Shown here: positions 16,891 through 27,119 of the stretch, piece by piece
How positions within the stretch are numbered: position 1 is the stretch's first letter
Layout: each line of letters begins with the position of its first letter
Assembly: GCF_000374845.1 (NCBI RefSeq)
Contig: NZ_KB895414.1
Span: 558,001-622,000, forward strand
Direction: 5' to 3'
Length of the DNA: 64,000 nucleotides
Source: Paenibacillus terrigena DSM 21567
GTDB lineage: Bacteria; Bacillota; Bacilli; Paenibacillales; Paenibacillaceae
Position numbers and translations under genes: made by a program
Notes under the pieces: model-generated
What the model saw: only the letters and a program-made list of their open reading frames with translations
Database searches by the model: none
Told to the model about the DNA's origin: nothing

Positions 16891-18855
16891 GTGCCTAGAC
16901 ACCTCGTCGTAGGAAACGGTAAATTTCTCATAAACCTGGATCAGTACGGCTGTATTCGCGATATATTCTATCCTTACGTCGGTCAGCTAAATCATGTTGG
17001 AGGTTATCGCTGCCATATCGGATGTTATGTGGATGGGCAATTCAGCTGGCTTAGTGACCCGGAATGGAATTTTCATCTCTCCTACCTCGAAGATTCTCTT
17101 GTTACCCAGGTTACAGCGATCCATGATCGGCTCGGCATTACCCTAACCATGAATGATGGCATTCATCAACGAGACGCCATTTATTTGAAAAGAATCGAAG
17201 TCCACAATCATGCCTATACGGATCGCGAGGTCCGTATCTTTTTTCATCAAGACCTGATCATCAATGAGACCGAGGTTGGCGATACAGCAGTTTATTACCC
17301 TTCGAATCACACGATTTATCATTATAAAAAAGACCGGTATTTCATGTTTAACGCCCGCTTCGATCAGGATGGGATCCACCAATTCTCGACAGGGACCAAA
17401 CGTTTTCATCAAGCAGAGGGAACCTTCCGCGATGCCGAAGATGGCGATTTATCTGGGAATCCAATCGCACAGGGCTCCGTTGACAGCGTGATCAGCGTTA
17501 AGGGGATTGTCCCCTCGCGCAGTAGTATTTTTGGATATTATTGGTTCTCTGCTGGGCCCTCCCTCGAAGAAGTGAAGAAGCTGGATACGTATGTACGGGA
17601 TAGTGGGCCTGGTAATTTGCTGGACCGTATTACTATCTACTGGCAGCGTTGGGCCAATAAATCCGATCGTCAATATGCGGATCTCGGTGTAGCGATTGAG
17701 AAGCTATTCAAGCATAGTCTGCTCATTGTCCGGACCCAGACCGATGCGAATGGTGCGATCATCGCAGCAAATGACACCGATATTATGCAATTTAACCGTG
17801 ATCATTACAGCTACATGTGGCCGCGCGACGGCGCACTCGTCGCCCATGCCATGTCGATGGCCGGATATCACGGCATGATCGTTCCTTTCTTCCATTTCTG
17901 TGCTAAGGCGTTAGCACCTGAGGGCTACCTGCATCACAAGTACAATCCGGACGGAACCGTCGGATCCAGCTGGCATCCTTACATCCATGATGGCAAACAG
18001 CAGCTGCCGATTCAAGAAGATGAGACGGCCCTTGTCTTATATACACTATGGCAGGATTATGTGCGCAATGGAGATATTGAACTGCCGCAATCGCTCTATC
18101 GGACCTTAATCCGACGCGCAGCCAACTTCTTATATACATTTGTCGAAGAGGAATTGCAGCTGCCGAAGCCAAGTTATGACCTCTGGGAAGAACGGTACGG
18201 CATCTTCACTTTTACCTCTGCTGCGGTCTATGGCGGCTTATCAGCAGCAGCGAACTTCGCCAAATTATTCGGGGATGACAAACGTTCGATTAAGTACCAA
18301 GAAGCGGCGGAATCCATGAAGCAAGGAATGAAAAGACATTTATGGAACGAAGAATTAGGTCGGTATGTGCGCGGATTATATCGGAAAGATGGAGAATGGC
18401 AACAGGATTTGACCCCGGAGAGCAGCATCTTCGCCTTATTCGAATTCGGCGTCTTCCCCGCAACGGATGAGCGTGTGCAGCGCACCATGAATGCGCTTCG
18501 AAACCAATTATCCGTGAAGACCGGTGTAGGTGGTATTGCACGTTACTACCACGATTATTACTTCCAGAAGAGCAGTAACTTGGAACAGGTTCCTGGAAAT
18601 CCATGGATCATTTGCACCCTTTGGTTTGCCAAATTCGATATTGCCAATGCCCGCAGCCTTGCGGATTTATCCATCCCTCGAAGGACACTGATGTGGGTCG
18701 TAGAGCACAGTATGGAGAGCGGCATGCTGCCGGAGCAGGTAGACCCGTTCAACGGCACCCCCCTCTCCGTCGCGCCATTAACATGGTCGCACGCGACGTT
18801 CGTGTCGACCGTGATCGAGTATTTGCAGCGGTATGAGGAGCTGTCGAAGGTGTAG
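16891..18855 (+). CDS. GH15 family glucoamylase-like glycoside hydrolase
   Basis: 654 residues starting at GTG, preceded by AAGGAAG. An N-terminal beta-sandwich (to about 270) opens with the family pattern GNGKFLINLDQYGCIRDIFYPYVG. An (alpha/alpha)6 barrel follows. The catalytic acid lies in DLWEERYGIFTF (Glu near 433) and the base in LPEQVDPFNG (Glu near 615). There is no signal peptide, so it would act on an internal alpha-glucan, releasing glucose from non-reducing ends (or a glucodextranase/trehalase-like variant). As the last gene of the operon it supplies a breakdown or trimming function. The stop codon lies inside the first units of a 9-nt minisatellite. Confidence 0.85.
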   Translation: MPRHLVVGNGKFLINLDQYGCIRDIFYPYVGQLNHVGGYRCHIGCYVDGQFSWLSDPEWNFHLSYLEDSLVTQVTAIHDRLGITLTMNDGIHQRDAIYLKRIEVHNHAYTDREVRIFFHQDLIINETEVGDTAVYYPSNHTIYHYKKDRYFMFNARFDQDGIHQFSTGTKRFHQAEGTFRDAEDGDLSGNPIAQGSVDSVISVKGIVPSRSSIFGYYWFSAGPSLEEVKKLDTYVRDSGPGNLLDRITIYWQRWANKSDRQYADLGVAIEKLFKHSLLIVRTQTDANGAIIAANDTDIMQFNRDHYSYMWPRDGALVAHAMSMAGYHGMIVPFFHFCAKALAPEGYLHHKYNPDGTVGSSWHPYIHDGKQQLPIQEDETALVLYTLWQDYVRNGDIELPQSLYRTLIRRAANFLYTFVEEELQLPKPSYDLWEERYGIFTFTSAAVYGGLSAAANFAKLFGDDKRSIKYQEAAESMKQGMKRHLWNEELGRYVRGLYRKDGEWQQDLTPESSIFALFEFGVFPATDERVQRTMNALRNQLSVKTGVGGIARYYHDYYFQKSSNLEQVPGNPWIICTLWFAKFDIANARSLADLSIPRRTLMWVVEHSMESGMLPEQVDPFNGTPLSVAPLTWSHATFVSTVIEYLQRYEELSKV

Positions 18856-18910
18856 AAGGTATTCAAGGTATTGTAGGTTTTAAAGGTTTTAAAGGTTTTA
18901 AAGGTTTTAA
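18847..18910. repeat. 9-nt minisatellite overlapping the 3' end of the GH15 gene
   Basis: Seven consecutive 9-nt units of type AAGGTTTTA run from inside the last codons of the GH15 gene into the terminator. The first units are degenerate (AAGGTGTAG, AAGGTATTC, AAGGTATTG) and the last four are essentially identical. The stop codon is the last triplet of unit 1. Confidence 0.9.
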
Positions 18911-18918
18911 AAAACCAA

Positions 18919-18962
18919 AAACCCTCGCGATGGGCCGAGATACTCGGCACCCGCGAGGGTTT
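18919..18962. terminator. Strong terminator of the glucan operon
   Basis: AAACCCTCGCG pairs with CGCGAGGGTTT, with an inner GCCGAG/CTCGGC stem, followed by TTAATTCTTTT. The stem would also work on the opposite strand. Confidence 0.85.
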
Positions 18963-18984
18963 AATTCTTTTGAACTTAAATTCA

Positions 18985-19165
18985 AATGAAGGTTAAATAT
19001 CGACTTTTCAGCACCGAGAAGGTTGCATGAACCCGAAGAACGAGTAGCGGAGTTTAGGGATACCTAAATGAGCAACGGAGTTCGATGGGTGAATGCAAGA
19101 TTCGACGCCGACAATGCATCCTGAAAAGGCATCGTGATGGAAAGGTGATATTTAAGTTACCTTAT
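18985..19165. repeat. Nested-hairpin element, candidate structured RNA or MITE-like repeat
   Basis: An intricate inverted-repeat structure in a gene-free gap. The outer stem is TTAAATATC/GATATTTAA, then CTTTTCAG/CTGAAAAG. The inner part runs TTGCAT, GA, ACCC, GAA, GAAC, a purine-rich internal loop, TTTAGG, a GATA loop, CCTAAA, the loop again, GTTC, GAT, GGGT, GA, ATGCAA. The internal loops are symmetric (GA facing GA, GAGTAGCGGAG facing GAGCAACGGAG), as expected for a folded RNA or repeat palindrome rather than chance. There is no ORF and no terminator-like T tract. It could be a 3' UTR element of the peroxiredoxin gene or an interspersed genomic repeat. Confidence 0.6.
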
Positions 19166-19166
19166 A

Positions 19167-19706
19167 TTATAGGTTTTTGTCGCCTGGTTTCCAGTTGATC
19201 GGGCAAAGACCACCAGATTGTAGTGCTTGAAGTACACGAAGTGTCTCTTCAACGCTGCGACCTACATCGTTGTGGTTAACCACTTGGTATTTCAATTCGC
19301 CTTCTGGATCGATAATGAACAAGCCGCGAAGCGCGATACCTTCTTCTTCGATCAATACGCCGTAGTCACGAGCAACGTTCTTCGTGATGTCGGAAGCAAG
19401 TGGGAAGTTAATTTGACCCAAACCGCCAGCTTCTTTTGGAGCGTTGATCCATGCTTTGTGGCTGTGTACGGAGTCGATACTTACACCAAGAATTTCAGTG
19501 TTAAGTTTCTTGAACTCAGGAGCCGCATCGCTAAGTGCTGTAATTTCAGTTGGGCACACGAATGTGAAGTCAAGTGGGTAGAAGAAGAATACTAACCATT
19601 TGCCGCGGTAGTCATTCAGTGATGCCGCTCCGAATTTTTGTCCATCTCCTGTTGCTGTCTCCATGTTAAACTCTGGAGCTGGTCTTCCAACTAAACGTTC
19701 TGCCAT
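19167..19706 (-). CDS. 2-Cys peroxiredoxin (AhpC/TSA family)
   Basis: 179 residues, typical AhpC-type thioredoxin fold. The peroxidatic Cys51 is in FTFVCPTEI, and the resolving Cys168 is in the C-terminal GGLCPINWKPGD. It reduces H2O2 and organic hydroperoxides in the cytoplasm. No ahpF is adjacent, so the electron donor (thioredoxin or AhpF encoded elsewhere) is open. GAGGAGG precedes the ATG. A good promoter and a PerR-like box lie upstream, predicting peroxide induction. Confidence 0.92.
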   Translation of the reverse strand: MAERLVGRPAPEFNMETATGDGQKFGAASLNDYRGKWLVFFFYPLDFTFVCPTEITALSDAAPEFKKLNTEILGVSIDSVHSHKAWINAPKEAGGLGQINFPLASDITKNVARDYGVLIEEEGIALRGLFIIDPEGELKYQVVNHNDVGRSVEETLRVLQALQSGGLCPINWKPGDKNL

Positions 19707-19771
19707 GATAAAAATCCTCCTCTGAATCTATGAAATGTTGTTACTCTCAAAGTAAATAACTCACAAGTAAG

Positions 19772-19800
19772 ATGTTATCATTCGCCTATTTGAAAGTCAA
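19772..19800 (-). promoter_or_regulatory. SigA-type promoter of the peroxiredoxin gene
   Basis: On the minus strand a -35 TTGACT (19800-19795) is separated by exactly 17 nt from -10 TAACAT (19777-19772), about 65 nt before the start codon. Confidence 0.65.
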
Positions 19801-19819
19801 GATTAAAGCAGTTACTAAT

Positions 19820-19834
19820 TTAGAATCATTATAA
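19820..19834. promoter_or_regulatory. PerR box upstream of the peroxiredoxin promoter
   Basis: TTAGAATCATTATAA matches the PerR consensus TTATAATNATTATAA at all but one position. It lies about 20 bp upstream of the -35 element. Confidence 0.65.
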
Positions 19835-19857
19835 ATTGGATGGCTATTTTGTGAACA

Positions 19858-20952
19858 CTATACTGCGACGCTGACTTTCTCCATCGCTGCGATGATCAAA
19901 TCGCCCATTGCTGTCGTTCCGATTGCCTTGCTCTTATCGACTGCAATGTCGCCTGTACGATGTCCCGCATCAAGAACATTTTTAACCGCATTTTCAATCG
20001 ATTGCGCTGCATCTTCATAACCGAATGTGAGACGGAACATGAGTGCAACAGAGAGGATCGTTGCGATCGGGTTCGAGATGCCTTGGCCAGCAATATCCGG
20101 TGCGGAACCGTGTACCGGTTCGTACAATCCGAAGCTTCCTTCGCCAAGTGATGCAGAAGACAACATGCCAATCGATCCTGTTAACATCGCTGCTTCATCA
20201 CTGATAATGTCTCCGAACATGTTCTCTGTTACGATAACATCAAAGCTCGATGGGCGGCGAAGCAATTGCATGGCACAGTTATCGACAAGTACGTGCTCTA
20301 GCTCAACATCTGGATACTCTGGTGCAATCCGATTCACCACTTCACGCCATAGGCGGGATGTCTCGAGAACGTTCGCTTTATCAACTGAAGCCAATTTTTT
20401 GCGGCGCTTTTGAGCGATTTCGAAACCTTGACGCGCAATACGTTCAACTTCTTTTTCGCTGTAAGCACATGTATCAACCGCTTCTTGTCCATTCTCTGTA
20501 TCCCGACGGAATTTCTCACCGAAATAAATACCGCCTGTCAATTCACGAACAACGATCAAGTCCGTACCTTCGAGCACTTCTGGTTTCAAAGTCGATGCTT
20601 CTTTCAAGCAATCGAATACGTTCGCAGGGCGGATGTTCGAGAATAAGCCGAGTGCCTTACGAATACCGAGCAACCCTGTCTCTGGACGAAGCTCTTTCGG
20701 GTTGTTATCCCATTTTGGTCCACCAACAGCGCCAAGCAATACAGCATCAGCCTTTTGACAAATTTCAAGCGTCTCTTGCGGTAACGGTGTACCTTTCTCA
20801 TCAATCGCAATCCCTCCGAACAGACCGTGCTCGGTTTCGAACTTGTACCCGAACAATTCTTCTGTACGTTTCAATACTTTCTCCGCTTCTGCTACCACTT
20901 CTGGGCCGATTCCGTCACCGGCAATAATCGCAATCTTTTTCACTTCGGACAT
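19858..20952 (-). CDS. leuB: 3-isopropylmalate dehydrogenase
   Basis: 364 residues starting at the ATG at 20952; the longer frame from 20967 is rejected because its first codons are the GGAGGT ribosome binding site itself. Motifs include GDGIGPEVV at the N-terminus, [11 protein letters not shown], the substrate-binding ELTGGIYFG and the metal-binding [13 protein letters not shown]. It oxidises and decarboxylates 3-isopropylmalate with NAD+ in leucine synthesis. It lies downstream of ilvBNC-leuA but is separated by the opposite-strand deacetylase gene, so it needs its own promoter. No leuC or leuD is nearby. Confidence 0.95.
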   Translation of the reverse strand: MSEVKKIAIIAGDGIGPEVVAEAEKVLKRTEELFGYKFETEHGLFGGIAIDEKGTPLPQETLEICQKADAVLLGAVGGPKWDNNPKELRPETGLLGIRKALGLFSNIRPANVFDCLKEASTLKPEVLEGTDLIVVRELTGGIYFGEKFRRDTENGQEAVDTCAYSEKEVERIARQGFEIAQKRRKKLASVDKANVLETSRLWREVVNRIAPEYPDVELEHVLVDNCAMQLLRRPSSFDVIVTENMFGDIISDEAAMLTGSIGMLSSASLGEGSFGLYEPVHGSAPDIAGQGISNPIATILSVALMFRLTFGYEDAAQSIENAVKNVLDAGHRTGDIAVDKSKAIGTTAMGDLIIAAMEKVSVAV

Positions 20953-21159
20953 GTGAACAACCTCCATCTATTTGATCGATCTGATTTTCCTCATTTTCAT
21001 CATGTATACATTCTATCGCAATCCTATTATTCTGACTAAGATATAAAATCTATGATCTTAATAGGAATCGACTATAAAGCTGCATAATTTTCGGTTAGGA
21101 AACTCACACTATACCTGGAATTTGATGAACGCATATTTGCCGTATGGAGGTCATGCATC

Positions 21160-22008
21160 ATGAGAATCATCAAGAATACACTCCTGCTCTCACTCTTATG
21201 GACGCTCATCCTATCAGGTTGCACGAACCCTTCAGCTCCAAAAGTGAAAAACTATTCAAAGCCTCATACGCTGAGACCTTTCTCGATGAATGAATCTGTG
21301 ACGCCTGACTTGGCTGGGGGTGCAGAATCTAGTGTCCGTAAGCCGCAGCCACTTACCTTAGCAGAGCTTCGAGCCAAATATAGCTCCACTTTCTTACTTC
21401 ATGGTCCTACCGCCCCCAGACGTATTGCGTTAACATTTGACGATGTGCCTGATGATTATTTCACACCACTCATTCTTGATACACTCAAAAAGCTTGATAT
21501 CAAAGCAACATTCTTCGTGGTCGGAAACCGTGCGGAGAGCCATCCTGAGATCGTTCAGCGAATGATCAACGAGGGACATGTTCTGGGCAATCATTCCTAT
21601 ACACATGCGAACTTGCCCAAAATCGCCGATGCCGCATTTCAAAATGAAGTTCTAAAGACAGAACATATTATCAAGAAAATTACGGGTAAAACGATGCTAT
21701 TCATTCGACCTCCTTATGGCAATGTAAGCGAAGATCAGATTAAATGGCTTGCGAGCAAGCATATGAAAATTATTAACTGGAACGTCGACTCCCTCGATTG
21801 GAAAGGCTTATCTGCCGATCAAGTTAGAGATAATATCATGAGCCACATCACTTCAGGCGCGATCGTACTGCAGCACGGAGCCGGAGGCGTAGGGGAAGAT
21901 TTGACGGGGACGATCGAGGCGCTGCCAAGTATGGTCGCAGAGCTCCGAGCCCAGAACATTGAAATTGTGACCATTCCGGAGTTACTGCACAAACCTGCAT
22001 ATCGGTAA
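21160..22008 (+). CDS. Polysaccharide deacetylase lipoprotein (NodB domain)
   Basis: 282 residues; a TGGAGGT ribosome binding site precedes ATG. The lipoprotein signal has lipobox LSGC. After a linker the NodB homology domain begins at RIALTFDDVPDDYF (motif 1, with V where most members have G) and contains HSYTHANL (metal-binding H-x3-H), RPPYGN (motif 3) and VDSLDWKG (motif 4). It probably deacetylates peptidoglycan or another N-acetylated glycan outside the membrane. It sits on the opposite strand between leuA and leuB, so it interrupts that pathway cluster. Confidence 0.88.
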   Translation: MRIIKNTLLLSLLWTLILSGCTNPSAPKVKNYSKPHTLRPFSMNESVTPDLAGGAESSVRKPQPLTLAELRAKYSSTFLLHGPTAPRRIALTFDDVPDDYFTPLILDTLKKLDIKATFFVVGNRAESHPEIVQRMINEGHVLGNHSYTHANLPKIADAAFQNEVLKTEHIIKKITGKTMLFIRPPYGNVSEDQIKWLASKHMKIINWNVDSLDWKGLSADQVRDNIMSHITSGAIVLQHGAGGVGEDLTGTIEALPSMVAELRAQNIEIVTIPELLHKPAYR

Positions 22009-22012
22009 ACAA

Positions 22013-22092
22013 AAAACCACTTGTACACTACTGCATGCCCATTGTTAGATGATCTGACAATGGGCATGCAGTGAAGAGTCGCAAGTGGTTCT
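22013..22092. terminator. Large nested terminator between leuA and the deacetylase gene
   Basis: An outer stem AACCACTTG/CAAGTGGTT encloses a perfect 15-bp inner stem CTGCATGCCCATTGT/ACAATGGGCATGCAG. On the minus strand it ends in six T, so it mainly serves leuA. Being between convergent genes it may work both ways. Confidence 0.85.
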
Positions 22093-22109
22093 TCTATGTT
22101 TTCGTTAGA

Positions 22110-23657
22110 TTAGATTAAGCTCATTTTGTCACGGCGACCTGTAGATGTCTTCCGCTTCTCGATTAGACGATTCAATGCATCGATGTATGCTTTGGCACTC
22201 GCTTCGAGAATATCCGTACTTACGCCGCGGCCCTGTTCCGTAATGCCATTCTGTGCCAGAATGACATGAACTTCACCTTGTGCGTCTTTCCCGTGCGATA
22301 CAGATTTGATGGAGTAATCGCTAAGCTCCACCTCTTCGCCCGTCGCTTTATCAATCGCATTGTAAATCGCATCAACCGAACCATTACCTTCCGCTTCTTC
22401 TTCCAATGTCTTCCCATCGATGGTGTGGAGCGTCACACGTGCAGATGGAACGAATTGATTGCCATACGAAACATGAAGGATATCAAGTTTGAATACTTCT
22501 TGCGTTTCGATCAATTTCTCTTCGATCATCGCGCGAATGTCCTCGTCAGATACTTCTTTTTTCTTGTCGGCCAAGTCTTTGAACTTCGCAAATGCGATAT
22601 TCACTTGCTCTTCGCCCAGATCATAGCCTAGATCAATCAATTTCTCACGGAATGCATGGCGGCCTGAATGTTTGCCAAGCACGAGCTTGCTGTCTTTCAG
22701 TCCGATCGTCTCTGGTGACATAATCTCGTATGTCGTCTTCTCTTTCAGCATGCCATCCTGGTGAATGCCAGATTCGTGCGCGAATGCGTTCGCACCCACA
22801 ATAGCTTTATTCCCAGGTACGACCATCCCTGTCAATTTGCTCACGAGGCGGCTTGTTCGCGCAATTTCGGACAAGTGCAATGTCGTCTTCGCTTGGAAAA
22901 ATTCTTGGCGCGTCTCAAGTGCCATCGCCACTTCTTCGAGGGAAGTATTCCCAGCACGTTCCCCGATTCCATTGATTGTGCCTTCAATTTGATCCGCACC
23001 ATTCAAGATGGCCGCAAGTGCATTGGCAGTAGCCATCCCCAAATCATCGTGGCAATGGGCACTAAGCTGAATCGTCTCGATACCTTTGACGTTCTCCTTC
23101 AGCGTCTTGAAAATATTGCCGTATTCATATGGCGTCAAGAAGCCAACTGTATCCGGAATATTGACAACCGTCGCACCTGCTTTGATCGCCATCTCCGTTA
23201 CTTGGCATAAGAAGTCCAGCTCCGTACGCCCCGCATCTTCTGGTGAGAATTCAATTTTGCTGAAATACTTCTTCGCATACTTAATCGCCGATTCTGCCGC
23301 TTCGAGCATTTGCTCCTTCGTCATCCGAAGCTTGTGTTGACGGTGAATTGGAGAAGATGCAAGGAACAAGTGGATGCATGGATCTTGCGCACCGATTAAG
23401 GCTTCACGTACCGCATCGATATCTTGGGTACGTGAACGAGCGAGTCCGATCACGGAAGCATTCTTTACCGCACGAGCTACCGCATTCACCGCCGCCAAAT
23501 CCCCGGGCGATGCAGCAGGAAAACCTGCTTCAATCCGATCAACACCCAGTTTTTCAAGCTGGTAAGCGATTTCCACTTTTTCTTTCGTATTCAAATTGAC
23601 GCCGGGCGATTGCTCACCATCCCGTAAAGTTGTATCAAAAATATAAATTTTACGCAT
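22110..23657 (-). CDS. leuA: 2-isopropylmalate synthase
   Basis: 515 residues, full length. Motif [13 protein letters not shown] is the DRE-TIM start, [11 protein letters not shown] binds the divalent metal, and the C-terminal LeuA regulatory domain (from about 390) would bind leucine for feedback inhibition. It condenses acetyl-CoA with 2-oxoisovalerate, the first committed step of leucine synthesis. GGAGGT precedes the ATG. It follows ilvC by about 100 nt containing a weak hairpin, so it is probably partly transcribed from the ilvB T-box promoter. Confidence 0.96.
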   Translation of the reverse strand: MRKIYIFDTTLRDGEQSPGVNLNTKEKVEIAYQLEKLGVDRIEAGFPAASPGDLAAVNAVARAVKNASVIGLARSRTQDIDAVREALIGAQDPCIHLFLASSPIHRQHKLRMTKEQMLEAAESAIKYAKKYFSKIEFSPEDAGRTELDFLCQVTEMAIKAGATVVNIPDTVGFLTPYEYGNIFKTLKENVKGIETIQLSAHCHDDLGMATANALAAILNGADQIEGTINGIGERAGNTSLEEVAMALETRQEFFQAKTTLHLSEIARTSRLVSKLTGMVVPGNKAIVGANAFAHESGIHQDGMLKEKTTYEIMSPETIGLKDSKLVLGKHSGRHAFREKLIDLGYDLGEEQVNIAFAKFKDLADKKKEVSDEDIRAMIEEKLIETQEVFKLDILHVSYGNQFVPSARVTLHTIDGKTLEEEAEGNGSVDAIYNAIDKATGEEVELSDYSIKSVSHGKDAQGEVHVILAQNGITEQGRGVSTDILEASAKAYIDALNRLIEKRKTSTGRRDKMSLI

Positions 23658-23694
23658 GCTGCACCTCCGAATTGAACTAAGAAGCTTTATTGCT

Positions 23695-23728
23695 AAAAGC
23701 TTCCGAAGGTGACCCTCCGGAAGCTTTT
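23695..23728 (-). terminator. Hairpin between ilvC and leuA, weak or partial terminator
   Basis: AAAAGCTTCCG pairs with CGGAAGCTTTT. On the minus strand only four T follow, so partial read-through into leuA is likely. Confidence 0.55.
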
Positions 23729-23754
23729 CAAAAACGCTATGATATTATTATTTA

Positions 23755-24855
<1,101 letters not shown>

Positions 24856-25347
24856 TTAGTTGGCGTTGCCGCGGATCATGGCGGTGACACCAGTCCGGCT
24901 AAGCTCCTTGATTCCGTAAGGTTTCATCAACTCGATCATCGCATCGATCTTGTCGGTATCCCCAACGACTTGAACCATCATGCTATGTGTGCCAATATCG
25001 ACAACCGCTGCACGGAAGGTTTCAACGACACCCATAATCTCAGGACGTACATTGGGTTCTGCCTTTACTTTGATCAAGGCGAGCTCGCGTGCCACCATCG
25101 GCTTCGAGCTCAGATCAATCACTTTGATAACATCAATCAATTTGTACAGTTGTTTCTCGATTTGCTCTAGCGTTCCGCTGTCGCCTTCCGTAACGATAAC
25201 CATCCGGGACAAGCCGGCTTCTTCCGACTGTCCCACCGTGATACTCTCGATATTAAATCCACGGCGTCCGAACAAGCCGGATACGCGTTGCAATACACCT
25301 GGTTGATCATTTACTAGAACGGCGATGGTATGTTTAGTCTGCATCAT
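24856..25347 (-). CDS. ilvN: Acetolactate synthase small (regulatory) subunit
   Basis: 163 residues. The N-terminal ACT domain (HTIAVLVNDQPGVLQRVSGLFGRRGFNIESI) binds the feedback inhibitor valine, and the C-terminal domain (from about 85) activates the large subunit. The start overlaps the ilvB stop by 4 nt (ATGA), indicating translational coupling and equal expression with IlvB. Also called ilvH. Confidence 0.95.
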   Translation of the reverse strand: MMQTKHTIAVLVNDQPGVLQRVSGLFGRRGFNIESITVGQSEEAGLSRMVIVTEGDSGTLEQIEKQLYKLIDVIKVIDLSSKPMVARELALIKVKAEPNVRPEIMGVVETFRAAVVDIGTHSMMVQVVGDTDKIDAMIELMKPYGIKELSRTGVTAMIRGNAN

Positions 25348-27086
25348 TCGCTATCCCCCAATAACATTTGATCGATCGTGTCTCCTGCTTGAACCATCGG
25401 GTAGACGTTCTCACCCTTGCGGACCACAAATTCGACGACGACCGGACCCGATGTATTTAGTGCTTCCTGCCATGCAGCCTCAGCTTCTTCTTTATTCGTT
25501 GCACGTAATCCCTTCACGCCGTAAGCTTCGGCGAGTTTCGGGAAATCCGGGCTTCCTTCAAGATCAATATGGCTATAACGGCCTTTATAGATAATCTCTT
25601 GCCACTGACGAACCATCCCCAATACTTGGTTGTTAATAATAACGACCTTTACCGGAATGTTGTTGATCGCACAGATCGCAAGCTCTTGTGCACACATCTG
25701 CATACCGCCGTCGCCGTTGATCGATATGACTAAGCGATCAGGATGTGCCATTTGCGCACCAATCGCGGATGGGAATCCGAAGCCCATCGTTCCAAGACCA
25801 CCGGAAGTGACGAAGGAGCGCGGTTGATTGAATTTGTAGAACTGTGCTGCCCACATTTGATGCTGCCCAACGTCTGTCGTTACGATCGCTTGACCTTGTG
25901 TTGTGCGGTGCAGCATTTCAATGACCCATTGCGGTTTTAATTCCGTCTCGGAATCTACGTATTGAAGTGGTTGCTCTTCTTTCCACTGCATCACTTGAGC
26001 TCGCCAAGCATCGACATGCGCATATTTCGCATCTTTGTTTAAGATTTCAAGAACGGTTTTGACATCACCCACGATTGGGATGTCCGTCGGTACATTCTTG
26101 CCGATCTCCGCTGGATCGATATCAATATGAACCACTTTGGCGTGTGGAGCAAAGCCTTGAAGCTTCATCGTTACCCGATCATCAAATCTAGCGCCAATGT
26201 TGATCAGCAAATCTGTATTCTGGAGCGCCTTGTTCGATGCAAATGTTCCGTGCATCCCCGGCATTCCTGTCCAGAGATCGTGACCGCTCGGGAATCCGCC
26301 AAGTCCGAGTAATGTTGTCGTAATCGGAATGCCCGTTGTCGTAACGAACTGATACAATTCCTCGTGACCACCAGAGTAGACAACGCCGCCACCCGCTAGA
26401 ATAAGTGGTCTTTGTGCCGATTCGATGGCCTTCAGCAATTTATCCGTCTGTAGACGATTCGGATTCACCGTTGGGTTATATCCACGAATGTTCACTTCCG
26501 TCACAGGTTTGAACATCGTTTTGTTCGCCGATACGTCTTTTGGGATGTCGATAAGGACCGGACCTTTACGACCTGTAGAGGCAATATGGAACGCTTCGTG
26601 AATGATGCGCGGTAGATCCTCTACATCGCGGACGAGATAACTATGCTTCGTGATCGGCATCGTAATCCCTGTAATGTCCGCTTCTTGGAATGCATCCGTA
26701 CCAATGAAGTTCGTCGCTACGTTGCCTGTAATGACTACGAGCGGCACCGAATCCATATAAGCTGTCGCAATTCCAGTGACGAGGTTAGTTGCCCCCGGTC
26801 CAGAAGTTGCGATACACACGCCGACGTTGCCGCTTGCTCTTGCATATCCATCTGCCGCATGAATCGCGCCTTGTTCGTGACGTGTAAGAACGTGTTTGAA
26901 ATCATCAAATCCATGCATTGCATCGTAAATGTAGAGCACTGCGCCACCCGGATAGCCGAAGACGCATTCGACACCTTCTAGCAGTAGACTGCGAAGCAGA
27001 ATTTCCGAACCCGTAATCACTTCCGGCTTCATCCATTTTTCGCGTAGTTGTTCTTTTGACCCCATCATTGCACTTTGAGCGTTCAT
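25344..27086 (-). CDS. ilvB: Acetolactate synthase large subunit
   Basis: 580 residues from the ATG at 27086 (AAAGGAGGA upstream). The frame could extend to 27251 but that part is the T-box leader. The ThDP Glu lies in VFGYPGGAVLYIYD, and the ThDP/Mg motif is NGDGGMQMCAQELAICAINN near residue 450. The FAD-binding middle domain is present. It catalyses condensation of two pyruvates (or pyruvate with 2-oxobutyrate). It leads the ilvB-ilvN-ilvC-leuA operon under a T-box. Confidence 0.95.
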   Translation of the reverse strand: MNAQSAMMGSKEQLREKWMKPEVITGSEILLRSLLLEGVECVFGYPGGAVLYIYDAMHGFDDFKHVLTRHEQGAIHAADGYARASGNVGVCIATSGPGATNLVTGIATAYMDSVPLVVITGNVATNFIGTDAFQEADITGITMPITKHSYLVRDVEDLPRIIHEAFHIASTGRKGPVLIDIPKDVSANKTMFKPVTEVNIRGYNPTVNPNRLQTDKLLKAIESAQRPLILAGGGVVYSGGHEELYQFVTTTGIPITTTLLGLGGFPSGHDLWTGMPGMHGTFASNKALQNTDLLINIGARFDDRVTMKLQGFAPHAKVVHIDIDPAEIGKNVPTDIPIVGDVKTVLEILNKDAKYAHVDAWRAQVMQWKEEQPLQYVDSETELKPQWVIEMLHRTTQGQAIVTTDVGQHQMWAAQFYKFNQPRSFVTSGGLGTMGFGFPSAIGAQMAHPDRLVISINGDGGMQMCAQELAICAINNIPVKVVIINNQVLGMVRQWQEIIYKGRYSHIDLEGSPDFPKLAEAYGVKGLRATNKEEAEAAWQEALNTSGPVVVEFVVRKGENVYPMVQAGDTIDQMLLGDSE

Positions 27087-27119
27087 AAGTGTTCCTCCTT
27101 TTTTGAAAATTAATTTAAA

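Noticed and set aside
18847-18910. Possible CRISPR-like repeats
   Set aside because: The 9-nt units are contiguous without spacers and no cas genes are nearby.
18558-18950. Minus-strand ORF with FKTFKTFKT repeats
   Set aside because: The repeats are the antisense translation of the 9-nt minisatellite, and the ORF overlaps the terminator and the GH15 gene.
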